57,047 nucleotides of DNA. It comes from Myxococcales bacterium (GTDB taxonomy: Bacteria > Myxococcota_A > UBA9160 > SZUA-336). Of the stretch, positions 34,463 through 42,969 are shown one piece after another. The stretch's first letter is position 1. Each line of letters opens with the position of its first letter. The position numbers and the translations under genes are program-made. The stretch covers positions 1 through 57,047 of the forward strand of contig JABSQV010000060.1 of assembly GCA_013215565.1 (NCBI GenBank), written 5' to 3'. The notes beneath the pieces are model-generated. The model did not search any database and was not told the origin of the DNA. It saw only the letters and a program-made list of their open reading frames with translations.

Positions 34463-36373
34463 TCAGTCGCTGCAGTGCTTCGTGGGCGGGACGTCGAGCG
34501 CGGGGTTGCGCTCGAAGAAGCCGGTCGGGATCAGGCTGAAGCCGCAGTACTCGACCGGCATCACGGGCCAGTCCTCGGGCCGCGGGACGTGCGTGAGTCC
34601 GAAGCAGTGCCAGACCACCAGGTCGGTGTTTTCGAGCGCGCGGTTGCCCGCGACGTATTCCGGAAGACCGGCGCCGCCCGGATGTTGATTCACGAAATCC
34701 CCCGCGGCGCCGAGTTCGGCGGGATCGTGCGCGGTCACCCAGAGGTTGTGACGCGCGAAGCCGGCGCGCTTTCCGTGGGGAGAGTCCGCGGCCGCGAACA
34801 TCGTCGGGGTTGGACCCGGCAGGAGCTTGTACGCGACGGGCTGTCCGAGGCGGTTCTTGACTTCGGGGTTTACGATCTTCCAGTGGCGGTTCCTTGCCGG
34901 ATCGGCCGTGCGCTGCGCCTCGTGCTCGCTGCGCAGCGGCGTTGCGACCGAGCGGAACGCCGTACCGTGCGGGTTCTCGGGCCCCTTCGGGGCAGGCTCC
35001 GCGTCGACCTCGTAGACCGAGTTACCGTCGCCGTCGAGTCCGAAGTCGAGGCGGAAGCAGAACAGGTGCTGGTGATTGGGTGATGCGAGTTGAGGTGCGA
35101 TCAGCGGTGCGGTGTCGGAGTGTTCTCCGGGTGCGACCGCAGAAACGCCCACGATCCCGGTGAGCTTCACCTCCATCTGGATCGTGCCATCCAGATACAG
35201 GTACCAGAAGAAGCCGTACTCGTAGTTCCCGACCGTCAGAATCGTGCTCACCACCAGTCGACGCGAGCGGCGCACCTCGACCGTGCCCGAGTGCATGTCG
35301 GTGTGCTTCCAGAGGATTCCGTAGTCCTCTTCGTGCAGGCAGATCGCGTTCGGAATCGTCACCGGATCGCCGTTCCAGCTCAGGTAGGTTGTGTCGAAGT
35401 AGTGGATTTCACCCAGGCAGTCGCAGCCGAGCTTGAGCGAGTTAGCCATTTGGCCGAAGCTCGTCTCGCTCGCATCGAACACCTGCTTCCAGGAGTGCAT
35501 GGGCGACGTGTCGCCGTAGGGCACGACCATGTCCGCGAGCGCGGCCCTGTGAAGGATGGGGCGCACGCGATCACCATCCTGGTACCCGACTTCGTGCAAC
35601 ACCAGGCCGTGCAGCGGATGGAGCGAGATTCGGAATTGCCACTTCTGCCAGCGGATCTGGTGGCCGTCGACCGTGAAACTCGGGCCTTCGGGCTGTGTGA
35701 TCTCGATCGGGCGCAGGTCCTCGCGCATCGCTCCCACGTGCTCCGGGTCGTAAGCACCCGATTCGGGTGGAAAGGGCACGACGCCGTAATCATCGACGCG
35801 GATCACGCGCTCGCGGCCGACGTCGACGTAGGCGATCACGCCCTCGATCGGACGCGCGTAACCGTTGTCGCTCGGGTATTCGCGCAAGAAGGAGATACAG
35901 CGCATGGCGCGAGTTCCGGGTTCGAGTTCCTCGGGCTCGTAGCCTCCGATCGGCCAGGGATCGACTTGTACCAGATCGAAGTCTTCGATCCCGCGCCGGC
36001 GCATCGCGGCCTGCCACTCCGGGTCGGCTTTGATCGTGACAATCACCTTCAGAAAGTCCATGAAGCCGAGCGGGGCCTGCCCGCGCGCCACGGTTTCGAA
36101 ACTCGCAAGCTTGCCCTGGCTCAGCGAGATCCGCGCGTCGAACGATTCACTCGGCTCGGGGTCGTAGCCGATCAGGCGAAGTTCGCGTTCGAACGCGTCT
36201 CCGGGGGAAAACCTGCGCACGGATTGCTTGGGAGGTTCGACGAGCAGCGTGCACGAGAAGCGTGCGTTCTCGCCGAGACGCCCGTCCTCGCGTAGAATCT
36301 GAACCGCGCGCCTGATTTCTTCCGGCGAAGGCGGATCGAGCGGGTGGAGCGGAAGAGACGCTTGCTCGCTCAT
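34463..36373 (-). CDS. Primary-amine oxidase (copper amine oxidase)
   Basis: 636 residues, the normal length for the family. It oxidises primary amines to aldehydes with release of H2O2 and NH3, using Cu(II) and the cofactor topaquinone made from a Tyr in the chain. The Tyr is in TVGNYEYGFFW (about residue 383; consensus T-x-x-N-Y-D/E). The catalytic Asp is in PYGDTSPMHSW (~287). Two Cu-ligand His are in NHQHLFCFRLD (~436), and a third near THVPRPEDWPVMP. No signal peptide, so it should be cytoplasmic. ATG at 36373; the GMC oxidoreductase starts 175 bp away in the opposite direction. Confidence 0.93.
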   Translation of the reverse strand: MSEQASLPLHPLDPPSPEEIRRAVQILREDGRLGENARFSCTLLVEPPKQSVRRFSPGDAFERELRLIGYDPEPSESFDARISLSQGKLASFETVARGQAPLGFMDFLKVIVTIKADPEWQAAMRRRGIEDFDLVQVDPWPIGGYEPEELEPGTRAMRCISFLREYPSDNGYARPIEGVIAYVDVGRERVIRVDDYGVVPFPPESGAYDPEHVGAMREDLRPIEITQPEGPSFTVDGHQIRWQKWQFRISLHPLHGLVLHEVGYQDGDRVRPILHRAALADMVVPYGDTSPMHSWKQVFDASETSFGQMANSLKLGCDCLGEIHYFDTTYLSWNGDPVTIPNAICLHEEDYGILWKHTDMHSGTVEVRRSRRLVVSTILTVGNYEYGFFWYLYLDGTIQMEVKLTGIVGVSAVAPGEHSDTAPLIAPQLASPNHQHLFCFRLDFGLDGDGNSVYEVDAEPAPKGPENPHGTAFRSVATPLRSEHEAQRTADPARNRHWKIVNPEVKNRLGQPVAYKLLPGPTPTMFAAADSPHGKRAGFARHNLWVTAHDPAELGAAGDFVNQHPGGAGLPEYVAGNRALENTDLVVWHCFGLTHVPRPEDWPVMPVEYCGFSLIPTGFFERNPALDVPPTKHCSD

Positions 36374-36548
36374 GGGACCTCCAGGCGGGTGCGTCGCCGG
36401 GCGCCGCGACCCTCTGCATCTCCAAGCCTTCTACGCGATCCACATCAGTCCGGCAAGTGACTGTGCGCCGGGTCGAAACCCGCCTCTCATCTCGCTTGTA
36501 CCGGTCGCATCCGGTCCGTAGGATCGGGTAGAGGGAGCGGGAGCCGCG

Positions 36549-38153
36549 ATGGTGGACGAGGTCGTAGACGTTCTGATCGTGGGGGCCGGTGCGGCCGGGG
36601 CCGCGATGGCGTGGAGCCTCTCCGATACGCGCATGAAGATCGTGTGCCTCGAGCAGGGCGGCTGGATGAACCCCGCCGAGTATCCGAGCACGCAGAGCGA
36701 CTGGGAACTGCGCCAGTTCGGCGACTTCGGGCTCAGCCCCAACGGGCGCGGCAGGCCCGAGGACTACCCCATCAATGATTCCGGATCGCCGATCGCGATC
36801 TCGAATTTCAACGCGGTCGGCGGAAGCACGATTCTTTACGCTGCACACTTCCCGCGCTTCCACCCCGCCGACTTCAAGGTCCGGACCCTGGATGGGGTCG
36901 CGGACGACTGGCCGATCGACTACGCCCGACTCGAGCCCTACTACGAACAGAACGCTCAGATGATGGGGGTAGCGGGACTCGCGGGCGATCCTGCCTACCC
37001 GCACAAGGAACTTCCGCTTCCGCCGGTTTCCCTCGGAAAGCTCGGGCATACGCTTGCGGGCGGCTTCAATAAACTCGGCTGGCACTGGTGGCCCTCCGAC
37101 AGCGCGATCGCGACCGTACCCCACAACGGTCGGGCCCAGTGCATCAACCTCGGTCCCTGTCTCACCGGTTGCGCGCAGGGCGCCAAGGGCAGCACCGACG
37201 TCACCTACTGGCCCGCCGCTGTACGGCAGGGGGTGGAACTCCGAACCCACTGTCGCGTCCGCGAGATCACGGTCGACGAGAAAGACATGGCCGACGGTGT
37301 GATCTACTACGACGCAGACGGTGTCGAACGTCGGCAGTCGGCCGAGATCGTGATCGTCTGCTGCAACGGCGTAGGGACGCCGCGCTTGCTACTGAACTCC
37401 CGCTCCCGGGCCTTCCCGGACGGAATCGCGAACCGCAGTGGTCTCGTCGGCCGAAACCTCATGTTCCATCCCTACGCGATGGTGCAGGGCGTATTCGACG
37501 AGCGCCTCGAGGGCTTCAAGGGACCCATGGGCTGCTGCATCGTGAGCCAGGAGTTCTACGAGACAGATCCGGCGCGCGGCTTTCTGCGCGGCTATTCGTA
37601 CGAGATCACTCGCGGGATAGGCCCGGTCGGGACCGCGCTTTCCGGCATGTCGTCAGGCGAGATCCCGTGGGGGGCCGGACACCACGAAGCCTACGAAGCA
37701 CGCTTCGACCGGAGCGCGGGCATGGTCGCGATCTGCGAGGACCTTCCGGAGCCGCACAACCGGGTGACGCTCGATCCCGAACTGGTGGACTCGAATGCGA
37801 TTCCGGCGCCCCGGATCGAGTACCGGTTGAGCGAGAACAGCCGGAAGATGCTCGAGCATTGTATGGCGCGGGGCCAGGAGGTGCTCCAGGCCGCGGGCGC
37901 ACATTCGACCACGGCACAGGGGCCGCTGCCCTTTGCAGGCTGGCACTTGATGGGCACGGCACGCATGGGCACCGATCCCGCGGCATCGGTGGTGAACGAG
38001 TGGGGTCGGGCCCACGACGTCCGAAACCTGTTCATCGTCGATGGCAGCATCTTCGTAACGGCTGCGGCCGTGAACCCCACGAACACGATCCAGGCGCTCG
38101 CGCTGTATGTCGCGGACTCGATCAAAGAGAGGCTCGCGAACCTGTTCGACTGA
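36549..38153 (+). CDS. GMC-family flavin oxidoreductase
   Basis: 534 residues. FAD-binding GMC (glucose-methanol-choline) enzyme: the N-terminal VLIVGAGAAGAAMAWSL loop, GGSTILYAA in the FAD-linking segment, and the late WHLMGTARMGTD and VNPTNTIQALALYVAD segments with the catalytic-region His and Asn. It has CxxxC-like spacing in CINLGPCLTGCAQGAKG, found in GMC members that partner with a small gluconate-2-dehydrogenase-like subunit. That subunit gene follows 27 bp on. Together they probably oxidise a sugar acid, alcohol or sterol and pass electrons to a cytochrome or quinone. No Tat signal is visible on this subunit, but its partner may carry export. Confidence 0.92.
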   Translation: MVDEVVDVLIVGAGAAGAAMAWSLSDTRMKIVCLEQGGWMNPAEYPSTQSDWELRQFGDFGLSPNGRGRPEDYPINDSGSPIAISNFNAVGGSTILYAAHFPRFHPADFKVRTLDGVADDWPIDYARLEPYYEQNAQMMGVAGLAGDPAYPHKELPLPPVSLGKLGHTLAGGFNKLGWHWWPSDSAIATVPHNGRAQCINLGPCLTGCAQGAKGSTDVTYWPAAVRQGVELRTHCRVREITVDEKDMADGVIYYDADGVERRQSAEIVIVCCNGVGTPRLLLNSRSRAFPDGIANRSGLVGRNLMFHPYAMVQGVFDERLEGFKGPMGCCIVSQEFYETDPARGFLRGYSYEITRGIGPVGTALSGMSSGEIPWGAGHHEAYEARFDRSAGMVAICEDLPEPHNRVTLDPELVDSNAIPAPRIEYRLSENSRKMLEHCMARGQEVLQAAGAHSTTAQGPLPFAGWHLMGTARMGTDPAASVVNEWGRAHDVRNLFIVDGSIFVTAAAVNPTNTIQALALYVADSIKERLANLFD

Positions 38154-38180
38154 GGATGTCCGTCAAATGAGACTGGGAAG

Positions 38181-38645
38181 ATGAGCCAGGCAGCGAACGA
38201 TTCGGGTTTCTCCGAGGCGCAGGAACGCGCGCTCGCATGCGTGCTCGACGAGATTATTCCTCCGAGCGAGGATGGACGCTTTCCCGGTGCGGGAGAACTC
38301 GGCCTGGTGAGCTATGTTCGGAAGCAGGCGCTCGATCTCGTGCCCATGATCGCGCAGGGATTGACTTCCCTCGATGAACTGGCCCTGGCGCGCGGCGCGG
38401 CCGATTTCGCGACGTTGCCCCGGAGCGAGCGCCGCGGCGTGCTTGAAGAACTCGCTGCGCGCGAGGCCGGCTTCCTGCCGCTGCTCCTCTTCCATACCTT
38501 TTCGGGCTACTACCAACAGCCTCCCGTGCTCGAGGCCCTCGGGCTGGAGGCGCGTCCGCCGTTCCCGGAGGGGCACGAAATCGAGCCCAACGATCACTCG
38601 CTGCTCGATCCGGTCCGAGCGCGCGGACCCGTGTATCGGTTCTGA
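38181..38645 (+). CDS. Gluconate 2-dehydrogenase subunit 3-like protein
   Basis: 154 residues; ATG at 38181 with GGGAAG just upstream. Helical protein with the family pattern QERALACVLDEIIPPSEDGRFPGAGE at the start and HTFSGYYQQPPVLEALG later (the YY-x-x-P turn). Known small subunits carry a Tat signal and export the GMC partner; this one has no twin-arginine signal, so the complex would stay inside unless the real N-terminus is elsewhere. It is cotranscribed with the GMC gene. It is convergent with the DUF2889-like gene, only 8 bp away. Confidence 0.85.
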   Translation: MSQAANDSGFSEAQERALACVLDEIIPPSEDGRFPGAGELGLVSYVRKQALDLVPMIAQGLTSLDELALARGAADFATLPRSERRGVLEELAAREAGFLPLLLFHTFSGYYQQPPVLEALGLEARPPFPEGHEIEPNDHSLLDPVRARGPVYRF

Positions 38646-38653
38646 AGATCGGG

Positions 38654-39730
38654 TCAGGGCTGGCTGCGGCGCGGGCGTGGGGGTGTGCTGCGGATCGCGT
38701 GAAGCGGCCCATCGCTGCGCCACATGTAGCAGGAATCGGGCATGCCCCCGAGCGCGGCGACTGCGGGGGCGTCTCCGTCGGAGCGGAGCGCCGCCGCGCC
38801 CGCACCCGACGCGATCGCGTGGAGCCAGCGCTCGCTGATCGCGGCCAGCACCTGGATGTGTCCGGGCGCGATCTGCAGCAGCGCATCTAGCAGCGGTGCG
38901 TCGACCGGGTCCCGGCCCACGACCTCGAAGAGCGTGCGCGCAAAGCCCGCCCCGAGCGAGCTTCCCTCGAGTTCCCCGAGTCGCGCCGACGCGTCCTGCC
39001 ACTCGGCATCCGAGAAGGTCCGGGCCGAACGACGTCGGACCGCGGCGCGCAATTCGCTGATCGCAAAAGCCGGTTGCTGAACCTTTGCAAGAAGCCGCAC
39101 CTCGAACTGGTCGGCGAGTCGCTCCAGCGGAAGTTCGACCTCGGCCGCCGGCCGGGTGTGGAGATCCGAGAGCTGAACCGCGAGTTCGAGCGATTCGTCC
39201 GGCCGCTGGAAGCCGTCCACGAAGGCGGCACGCCGGAACAGCCGCTCCCCGGGTCGGCGCGCACGCCGGCTCTCCAGGCTGAGCGCCGACTCCAACTCGA
39301 ACGCGCGTACCAGGCCCGAAGCCATCAGCCGAAACAGCGTGAGCAGGTGAGAACAGCCGAGCCGTCCGCCGAACACGCCGTTGAGCCGCTTCGCGAAGCC
39401 TGCGTCCAGCGTGTCCCCGACCAGCGCCTGGAGCCTGGGTGCGGGATCCCGGCAGCACTCGCCCCCGCTCGTCTCGCTGGGCTCGATCGCGACGAACGGC
39501 TGCTCGGTTTGGAGCGCCTCCAGCCTGCGGGACGCCGGGTCGACGCTGGCCTCGATCGACATCTGGTGCACGATGCCCGAGGGCTGGAGGTCGTCCTGCA
39601 TCGGCACGAAGCTCGACTTGCGAAGATCGATCACGTCGCCGCGCGCGCGCCAGCGCCCGTCTTCGCGCTTGGTGACGACCAGGGTCAGCGAGCGCGTGTG
39701 GAGCGGATGTCCGTGTGCCGTGAACTCCAA
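38654..39730 (-). CDS. DUF2889-like protein
   Basis: 358 residues. The N-terminal part (residues ~1-150) is a beta-rich region with KREDGRWRARGDVIDLRKSSF, and then GGRLGCSHLLTLFRLM. That GCSHL segment and the preceding turn are the features by which I place it in DUF2889. Residues ~150 onward are predicted mostly helical and could be a second domain without a recognised family. Function unknown. It is not coupled to the heme-A genes 76 bp upstream on the same strand, though it may be cotranscribed with them. Confidence 0.65.
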   Translation of the reverse strand: MEFTAHGHPLHTRSLTLVVTKREDGRWRARGDVIDLRKSSFVPMQDDLQPSGIVHQMSIEASVDPASRRLEALQTEQPFVAIEPSETSGGECCRDPAPRLQALVGDTLDAGFAKRLNGVFGGRLGCSHLLTLFRLMASGLVRAFELESALSLESRRARRPGERLFRRAAFVDGFQRPDESLELAVQLSDLHTRPAAEVELPLERLADQFEVRLLAKVQQPAFAISELRAAVRRRSARTFSDAEWQDASARLGELEGSSLGAGFARTLFEVVGRDPVDAPLLDALLQIAPGHIQVLAAISERWLHAIASGAGAAALRSDGDAPAVAALGGMPDSCYMWRSDGPLHAIRSTPPRPRRSQP

Positions 39731-39806
39731 GTCGCGGGGGAGGATAGTCGATCTTGGCTGGCAGCGTGCGGGCCGGTCCGCGGGGACCTGGGTTCCGGGC
39801 GAGGAC

Positions 39807-40670
39807 TCAGAAGGAAAGGGCCAGGTCGACGATCATGGCCGTGAACAGGCCGAGCAGGTATGCGAGCGAGAACAGGAATAGCCGCCGGGCCGACGCGGGA
39901 TCTCGCCGCGCGCGCAGTTGCCAGGCCCGCCGGAGGAACAGCGCGCCGAGCAGTGTCGCCGTAATCCCGTATACGAGGTTCAGGCCGGGAAGGAAGAGCG
40001 GCAGCAGCGTCACGGGTACGAGTGCCACCGACCACCACAGGATGCGGTCATAGGTGGCCGCTTCGCCGATCCGGTCCGGCAGCATCGGGAAGCCGGCGCG
40101 CGCGTAGTCTTCGCGGCGGAAGAGCGCGATCGCGTAGAAGTGCGGGGGCTGCCAGACGAAGATGATCGCGAAAAGCAGCCAGCCGGCCGCACCCACGTGG
40201 CCCTCGATCGCGGCGTCCGCGATGAGTGGAGCGATCGCACCCGAAAAGCCGCCCACGACAACTGCAAACGGGGTGCGCGGCTTAAGCCAGAGTGTGTAGA
40301 CGAACACGTAGACCGCGACCGCCGCTAGGGCGAGCCCCGCTGCGGCCGGACCCGATACCAGCCAGAGCAAGCCGACGCCCAACGCGCCGAGTGTGAGTCC
40401 GAACACCAGGGCCGGCCTCGGCCGCAGCGCGCCCGAAGGTAGTGGGCGGTCGCGTGTGCGTTCCATCAGGGCATCGGGGTCCCGCTCGAGGTAGCTGTTG
40501 AACGTGTTTGCGGCGGCCGCTGTGAGTGCCGTGCCGAGCAGGGTGGCCAGCGCCAGTCCGGGTGAGGGCCAGCCGCCGCCTGCGATGACGAGCGCCGGAA
40601 GCCCCGAGAACAACACGAGCATGAGAATGCGCGGCTTCGTGAGTGCGAGGTAGTGAACAGCCCTGCTCAT
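39807..40670 (-). CDS. ctaB: Protoheme IX farnesyltransferase (heme O synthase)
   Basis: 287 residues from the ATG at 40670, which overlaps the stop of the heme A synthase gene (ATGA). UbiA-superfamily integral membrane prenyltransferase that attaches farnesyl to heme b to make heme O. Aspartate-rich motif 1 is NSYLERDPDALMERTRDRPL; motif 2 lies in the WQPPHFYAIALFRREDYARAGFPML segment. Nine membrane helices, normal length. A longer frame to 40841 adds only low-quality residues. With the neighbouring ctaA it gives heme A for aa3-type cytochrome oxidase, whose own genes are not in the window. Confidence 0.95.
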   Translation of the reverse strand: MSRAVHYLALTKPRILMLVLFSGLPALVIAGGGWPSPGLALATLLGTALTAAAANTFNSYLERDPDALMERTRDRPLPSGALRPRPALVFGLTLGALGVGLLWLVSGPAAAGLALAAVAVYVFVYTLWLKPRTPFAVVVGGFSGAIAPLIADAAIEGHVGAAGWLLFAIIFVWQPPHFYAIALFRREDYARAGFPMLPDRIGEAATYDRILWWSVALVPVTLLPLFLPGLNLVYGITATLLGALFLRRAWQLRARRDPASARRLFLFSLAYLLGLFTAMIVDLALSF

Positions 40671-41629
40671 GGAGCCTCGGCGACTGCCGTGGCCGACGCG
40701 GCTTCGCGCAGCGTGTGGCGAGTCCGGATCCGTTCGCGCACGAGCATCGCGGTTACCGCGATGATCGCGGCCGCGAGTGCGCTGTGAAGGCCCGTCACTG
40801 CCACCGGTAATTGCAGCAACACGTTGGCGATGCCGACGCAAATCTGGACCGCGACCAAGGCGAAACCCAGACCGGCCAGGACGCCGAAGCGCCCGCCGCT
40901 GCGTGTGGTCGCGGCGAGCAACAGAAAGCCCCCGAGTAGCAGGAATCCGTTGAAGCGATGCAACAGGTGAATGCCGATCAGCCCCTGCCAGGTCGGTACG
41001 AAGTCTCGGCCGTCACAGGTGGGAAAATCCGGACACGCGAGCCCCGCGTAGTGACTCGATACCCAGCCGCCCAGGACGATCTGGAGAAACAGGCACAGGG
41101 TCACGAGGGCGAGCAGGCCCGACACCGAGGCTGGCAGCGCGGCTCGGGTGCGTTTCGCAGCCGATGACTCCCGGAGATCCAGTGCAGTCCAGAGCAGCAC
41201 GACACAGAACACGTTTCCGAGTACGAGGTGCACGCTCACCGTCCATGGCGCAAGCAACAGCAGGACCGTCAGGCCGCCAAAGAGAATCTGGGTGATCAGC
41301 ACGACCCACGCCCATGCGAAGCGCGCCCGCAGTTCACTCCAGTACGGCGGGTTTCTCCAGGCCAGCGCAGTGAGCCCGGCCAGTCCGATCGAAATTGCGG
41401 CCGCGAATACGCGATGCCCCCACTCGAAGGCGACCTTGAAGTCAAAGCCCGGAACCAGCGCGCCCTTGCAGAGCGGCCAGTCCGGGCACGCCAGGCCGGC
41501 GTCGTAGGCCCGGACCAGGGCACCGACCACGATCAGACCCAGGGTGAGCAGCGCGAGGCCTGCAAAGCCGTAGGTCAGGAAGGCGTAGCTCCAACGCGAG
41601 CTTGAGGTCGTCGTTCTGGTCGAGGGCAT
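40667..41629 (-). CDS. ctaA: Heme A synthase (COX15/CtaA)
   Basis: 320 residues. Eight membrane helices in two four-helix halves. Heme-ligand His are in FEWGHRVFAAA, VSVHLVLGN, IHLLHRFNGF and TGLHSALAAA. Each half has a CPDWPLC / CPDFPTC loop with the paired cysteines found in CtaA. It oxidises the methyl on pyrrole D of heme O to a formyl group. It is coupled to ctaB by a 4-nt overlap. Both are far from any cox genes seen here; separate placement is normal in some lineages. The ATG at 41629 follows a 312-bp divergent gap. Confidence 0.95.
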   Translation of the reverse strand: MPSTRTTTSSSRWSYAFLTYGFAGLALLTLGLIVVGALVRAYDAGLACPDWPLCKGALVPGFDFKVAFEWGHRVFAAAISIGLAGLTALAWRNPPYWSELRARFAWAWVVLITQILFGGLTVLLLLAPWTVSVHLVLGNVFCVVLLWTALDLRESSAAKRTRAALPASVSGLLALVTLCLFLQIVLGGWVSSHYAGLACPDFPTCDGRDFVPTWQGLIGIHLLHRFNGFLLLGGFLLLAATTRSGGRFGVLAGLGFALVAVQICVGIANVLLQLPVAVTGLHSALAAAIIAVTAMLVRERIRTRHTLREAASATAVAEAP

Positions 41630-41941
41630 GACGGGGTGTTCTCGGCGGTGGCTTGCGGCTCAGTCGCGCGCCGACCCGGTCTGCGCTCGAATGCTGGCCC
41701 GGAATGGATGGACTCGCGCCAGAAGCCAGCACTGGCGGATCCCGGCCCGCGCTGCGAGCTCCACGGGATCCGCGGGCATGCGAAGGTCTTCCGACAGCGG
41801 GCGTTATAAACTATTTGTGGAGCTGGGGCGATCGGAGAGGTCGAGCCCTCGGTCAGATGCGCCGAGGCGGCCCGTTGCGCAGGTGCCGTGGCCGGTCGCG
41901 GATTCCGACGGCGAGCCCGAGTTCCCCAGTCAAGGAGAGAC
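41630..41941. other. Divergent promoter region, ctaA / quinone oxidoreductase
   Basis: No gene. The only AT-rich spot is TTATAAACTATTT near 41806-41818, which contains TATAAA and could be a -10 box for the oxidoreductase gene. A well-spaced -35 box was not found. The region otherwise looks featureless. Confidence 0.4.
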
Positions 41942-42919
41942 ATGATGCGTGCCGTGGTCTGTGTCGAGTTGGGTCCGCCCGAGAAGCTCGTGGTCGAGGA
42001 GCGTGAGGCCCCCGGGGCGGCGCCGGGGAGCGTCGTGGTCGAGGTTCGTGCGTGTGGCCTCAACTTCGTGGATGTGCTGATGATCCAGGGCCTGTACCAG
42101 ATTCGGCCCGAGCCCCCGTTCGTTCCCGGAACCGAGATCGCGGGTGTGATCGAGTCGCTGGGAGAGGGCGTCGAAGGCTTCTCGGTCGGCGATGCGGTGA
42201 TGGGCATGAGCGGCTTCAGTGCGTGGTCCGAGCGTGTGGCGGTCGCGGCCGGCAGCCTCTACCGGCTTCCCGAGAAGCTCGGCTTCGAGCGCGCGGCCGG
42301 CTTCATCCAGAGTTACTGTACGGGCCTGTTTGCGCTGCGAAATCGCGCGGAACTCAGTGCGGGCGAAACCGTCCTCGTACTCGGCGCCGCGGGCGGGGTC
42401 GGGCTCGCCGCGATCGACCTCGCGAAGTCGATGGGCGCGCGCGTGATCGCGGCCGCGTCCACCGAAGCCAAGCGCAAGGCCTGCCTCGAGCAGGGAGCCG
42501 ACGCCGTGATCGATTACGCGAACGAGGACCTGAAGACCCGTGCGAAGGAACTCTCAGGCGGCGGCGTCGACGTGGTCTACGATCCGGTCGGCGGGGACTA
42601 TGCCGAACCCGCGTTGCGGTCTCTGGTTCCGGGCGGCCGTCACCTGGTGATCGGCTTTGCGGCCGGCGAGATCCCGCGCGTGCCGCTCAACCTGGTGCTG
42701 CTCAAGCAATGCCAGGTGGTGGGTGTCAACTGGGGCGGCTGGAGTAGCCGCCACCCGGACGGGAACCGCGAGTTGCTCTCGACGCTGCTTCAACTGTTCG
42801 AAGCGGGAAAGATCAATCCGTTGGCGCCTCGCAGTTGGCCGTTCTCTGAAGCGGCGCCGGCCCTGCGCGGGCTGATGGATCGCCGGATCGTCGGAAAAGC
42901 CGTACTGGTACCGGGGTAG
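41942..42919 (+). CDS. NADPH:quinone oxidoreductase-like, MDR superfamily
   Basis: 325 residues from the ATG at 41942 (AAGGAGAG upstream). Zinc-free medium-chain dehydrogenase of the QOR/crotonyl-reductase type: GLNFVDVLMIQGLYQIRPEPPF and VPGTEIAGVI in the catalytic part, then LVLGAAGGVGLAAIDLAK as the NADP-binding loop and AVIDYANEDLK. It reduces quinones or 2-alkenals using NADPH. Its paralogues are common next to acyl-CoA dehydrogenases and often act in lipid degradation. The stop at 42917-42919 lies inside an inverted repeat shared with the convergent monooxygenase gene. Confidence 0.9.
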   Translation: MMRAVVCVELGPPEKLVVEEREAPGAAPGSVVVEVRACGLNFVDVLMIQGLYQIRPEPPFVPGTEIAGVIESLGEGVEGFSVGDAVMGMSGFSAWSERVAVAAGSLYRLPEKLGFERAAGFIQSYCTGLFALRNRAELSAGETVLVLGAAGGVGLAAIDLAKSMGARVIAAASTEAKRKACLEQGADAVIDYANEDLKTRAKELSGGGVDVVYDPVGGDYAEPALRSLVPGGRHLVIGFAAGEIPRVPLNLVLLKQCQVVGVNWGGWSSRHPDGNRELLSTLLQLFEAGKINPLAPRSWPFSEAAPALRGLMDRRIVGKAVLVPG

Positions 42920-42969
42920 GTCGGCTGGCTGTCACTGCGGCTGGTCGCGCGACTCCAATCGCGACCTAC
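42916..42969. terminator. Inverted repeat spanning both stop codons of convergent genes
   Basis: GTAGGTCG (42916-42923) pairs with CGACCTAC (42962-42969). The plus-strand stop TAG (42917-42919) and the minus-strand stop (42966-42968) both lie in the arms. A smaller palindrome GTCGCGCGAC is inside. It could end both transcripts. No T run is seen. Confidence 0.45.
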
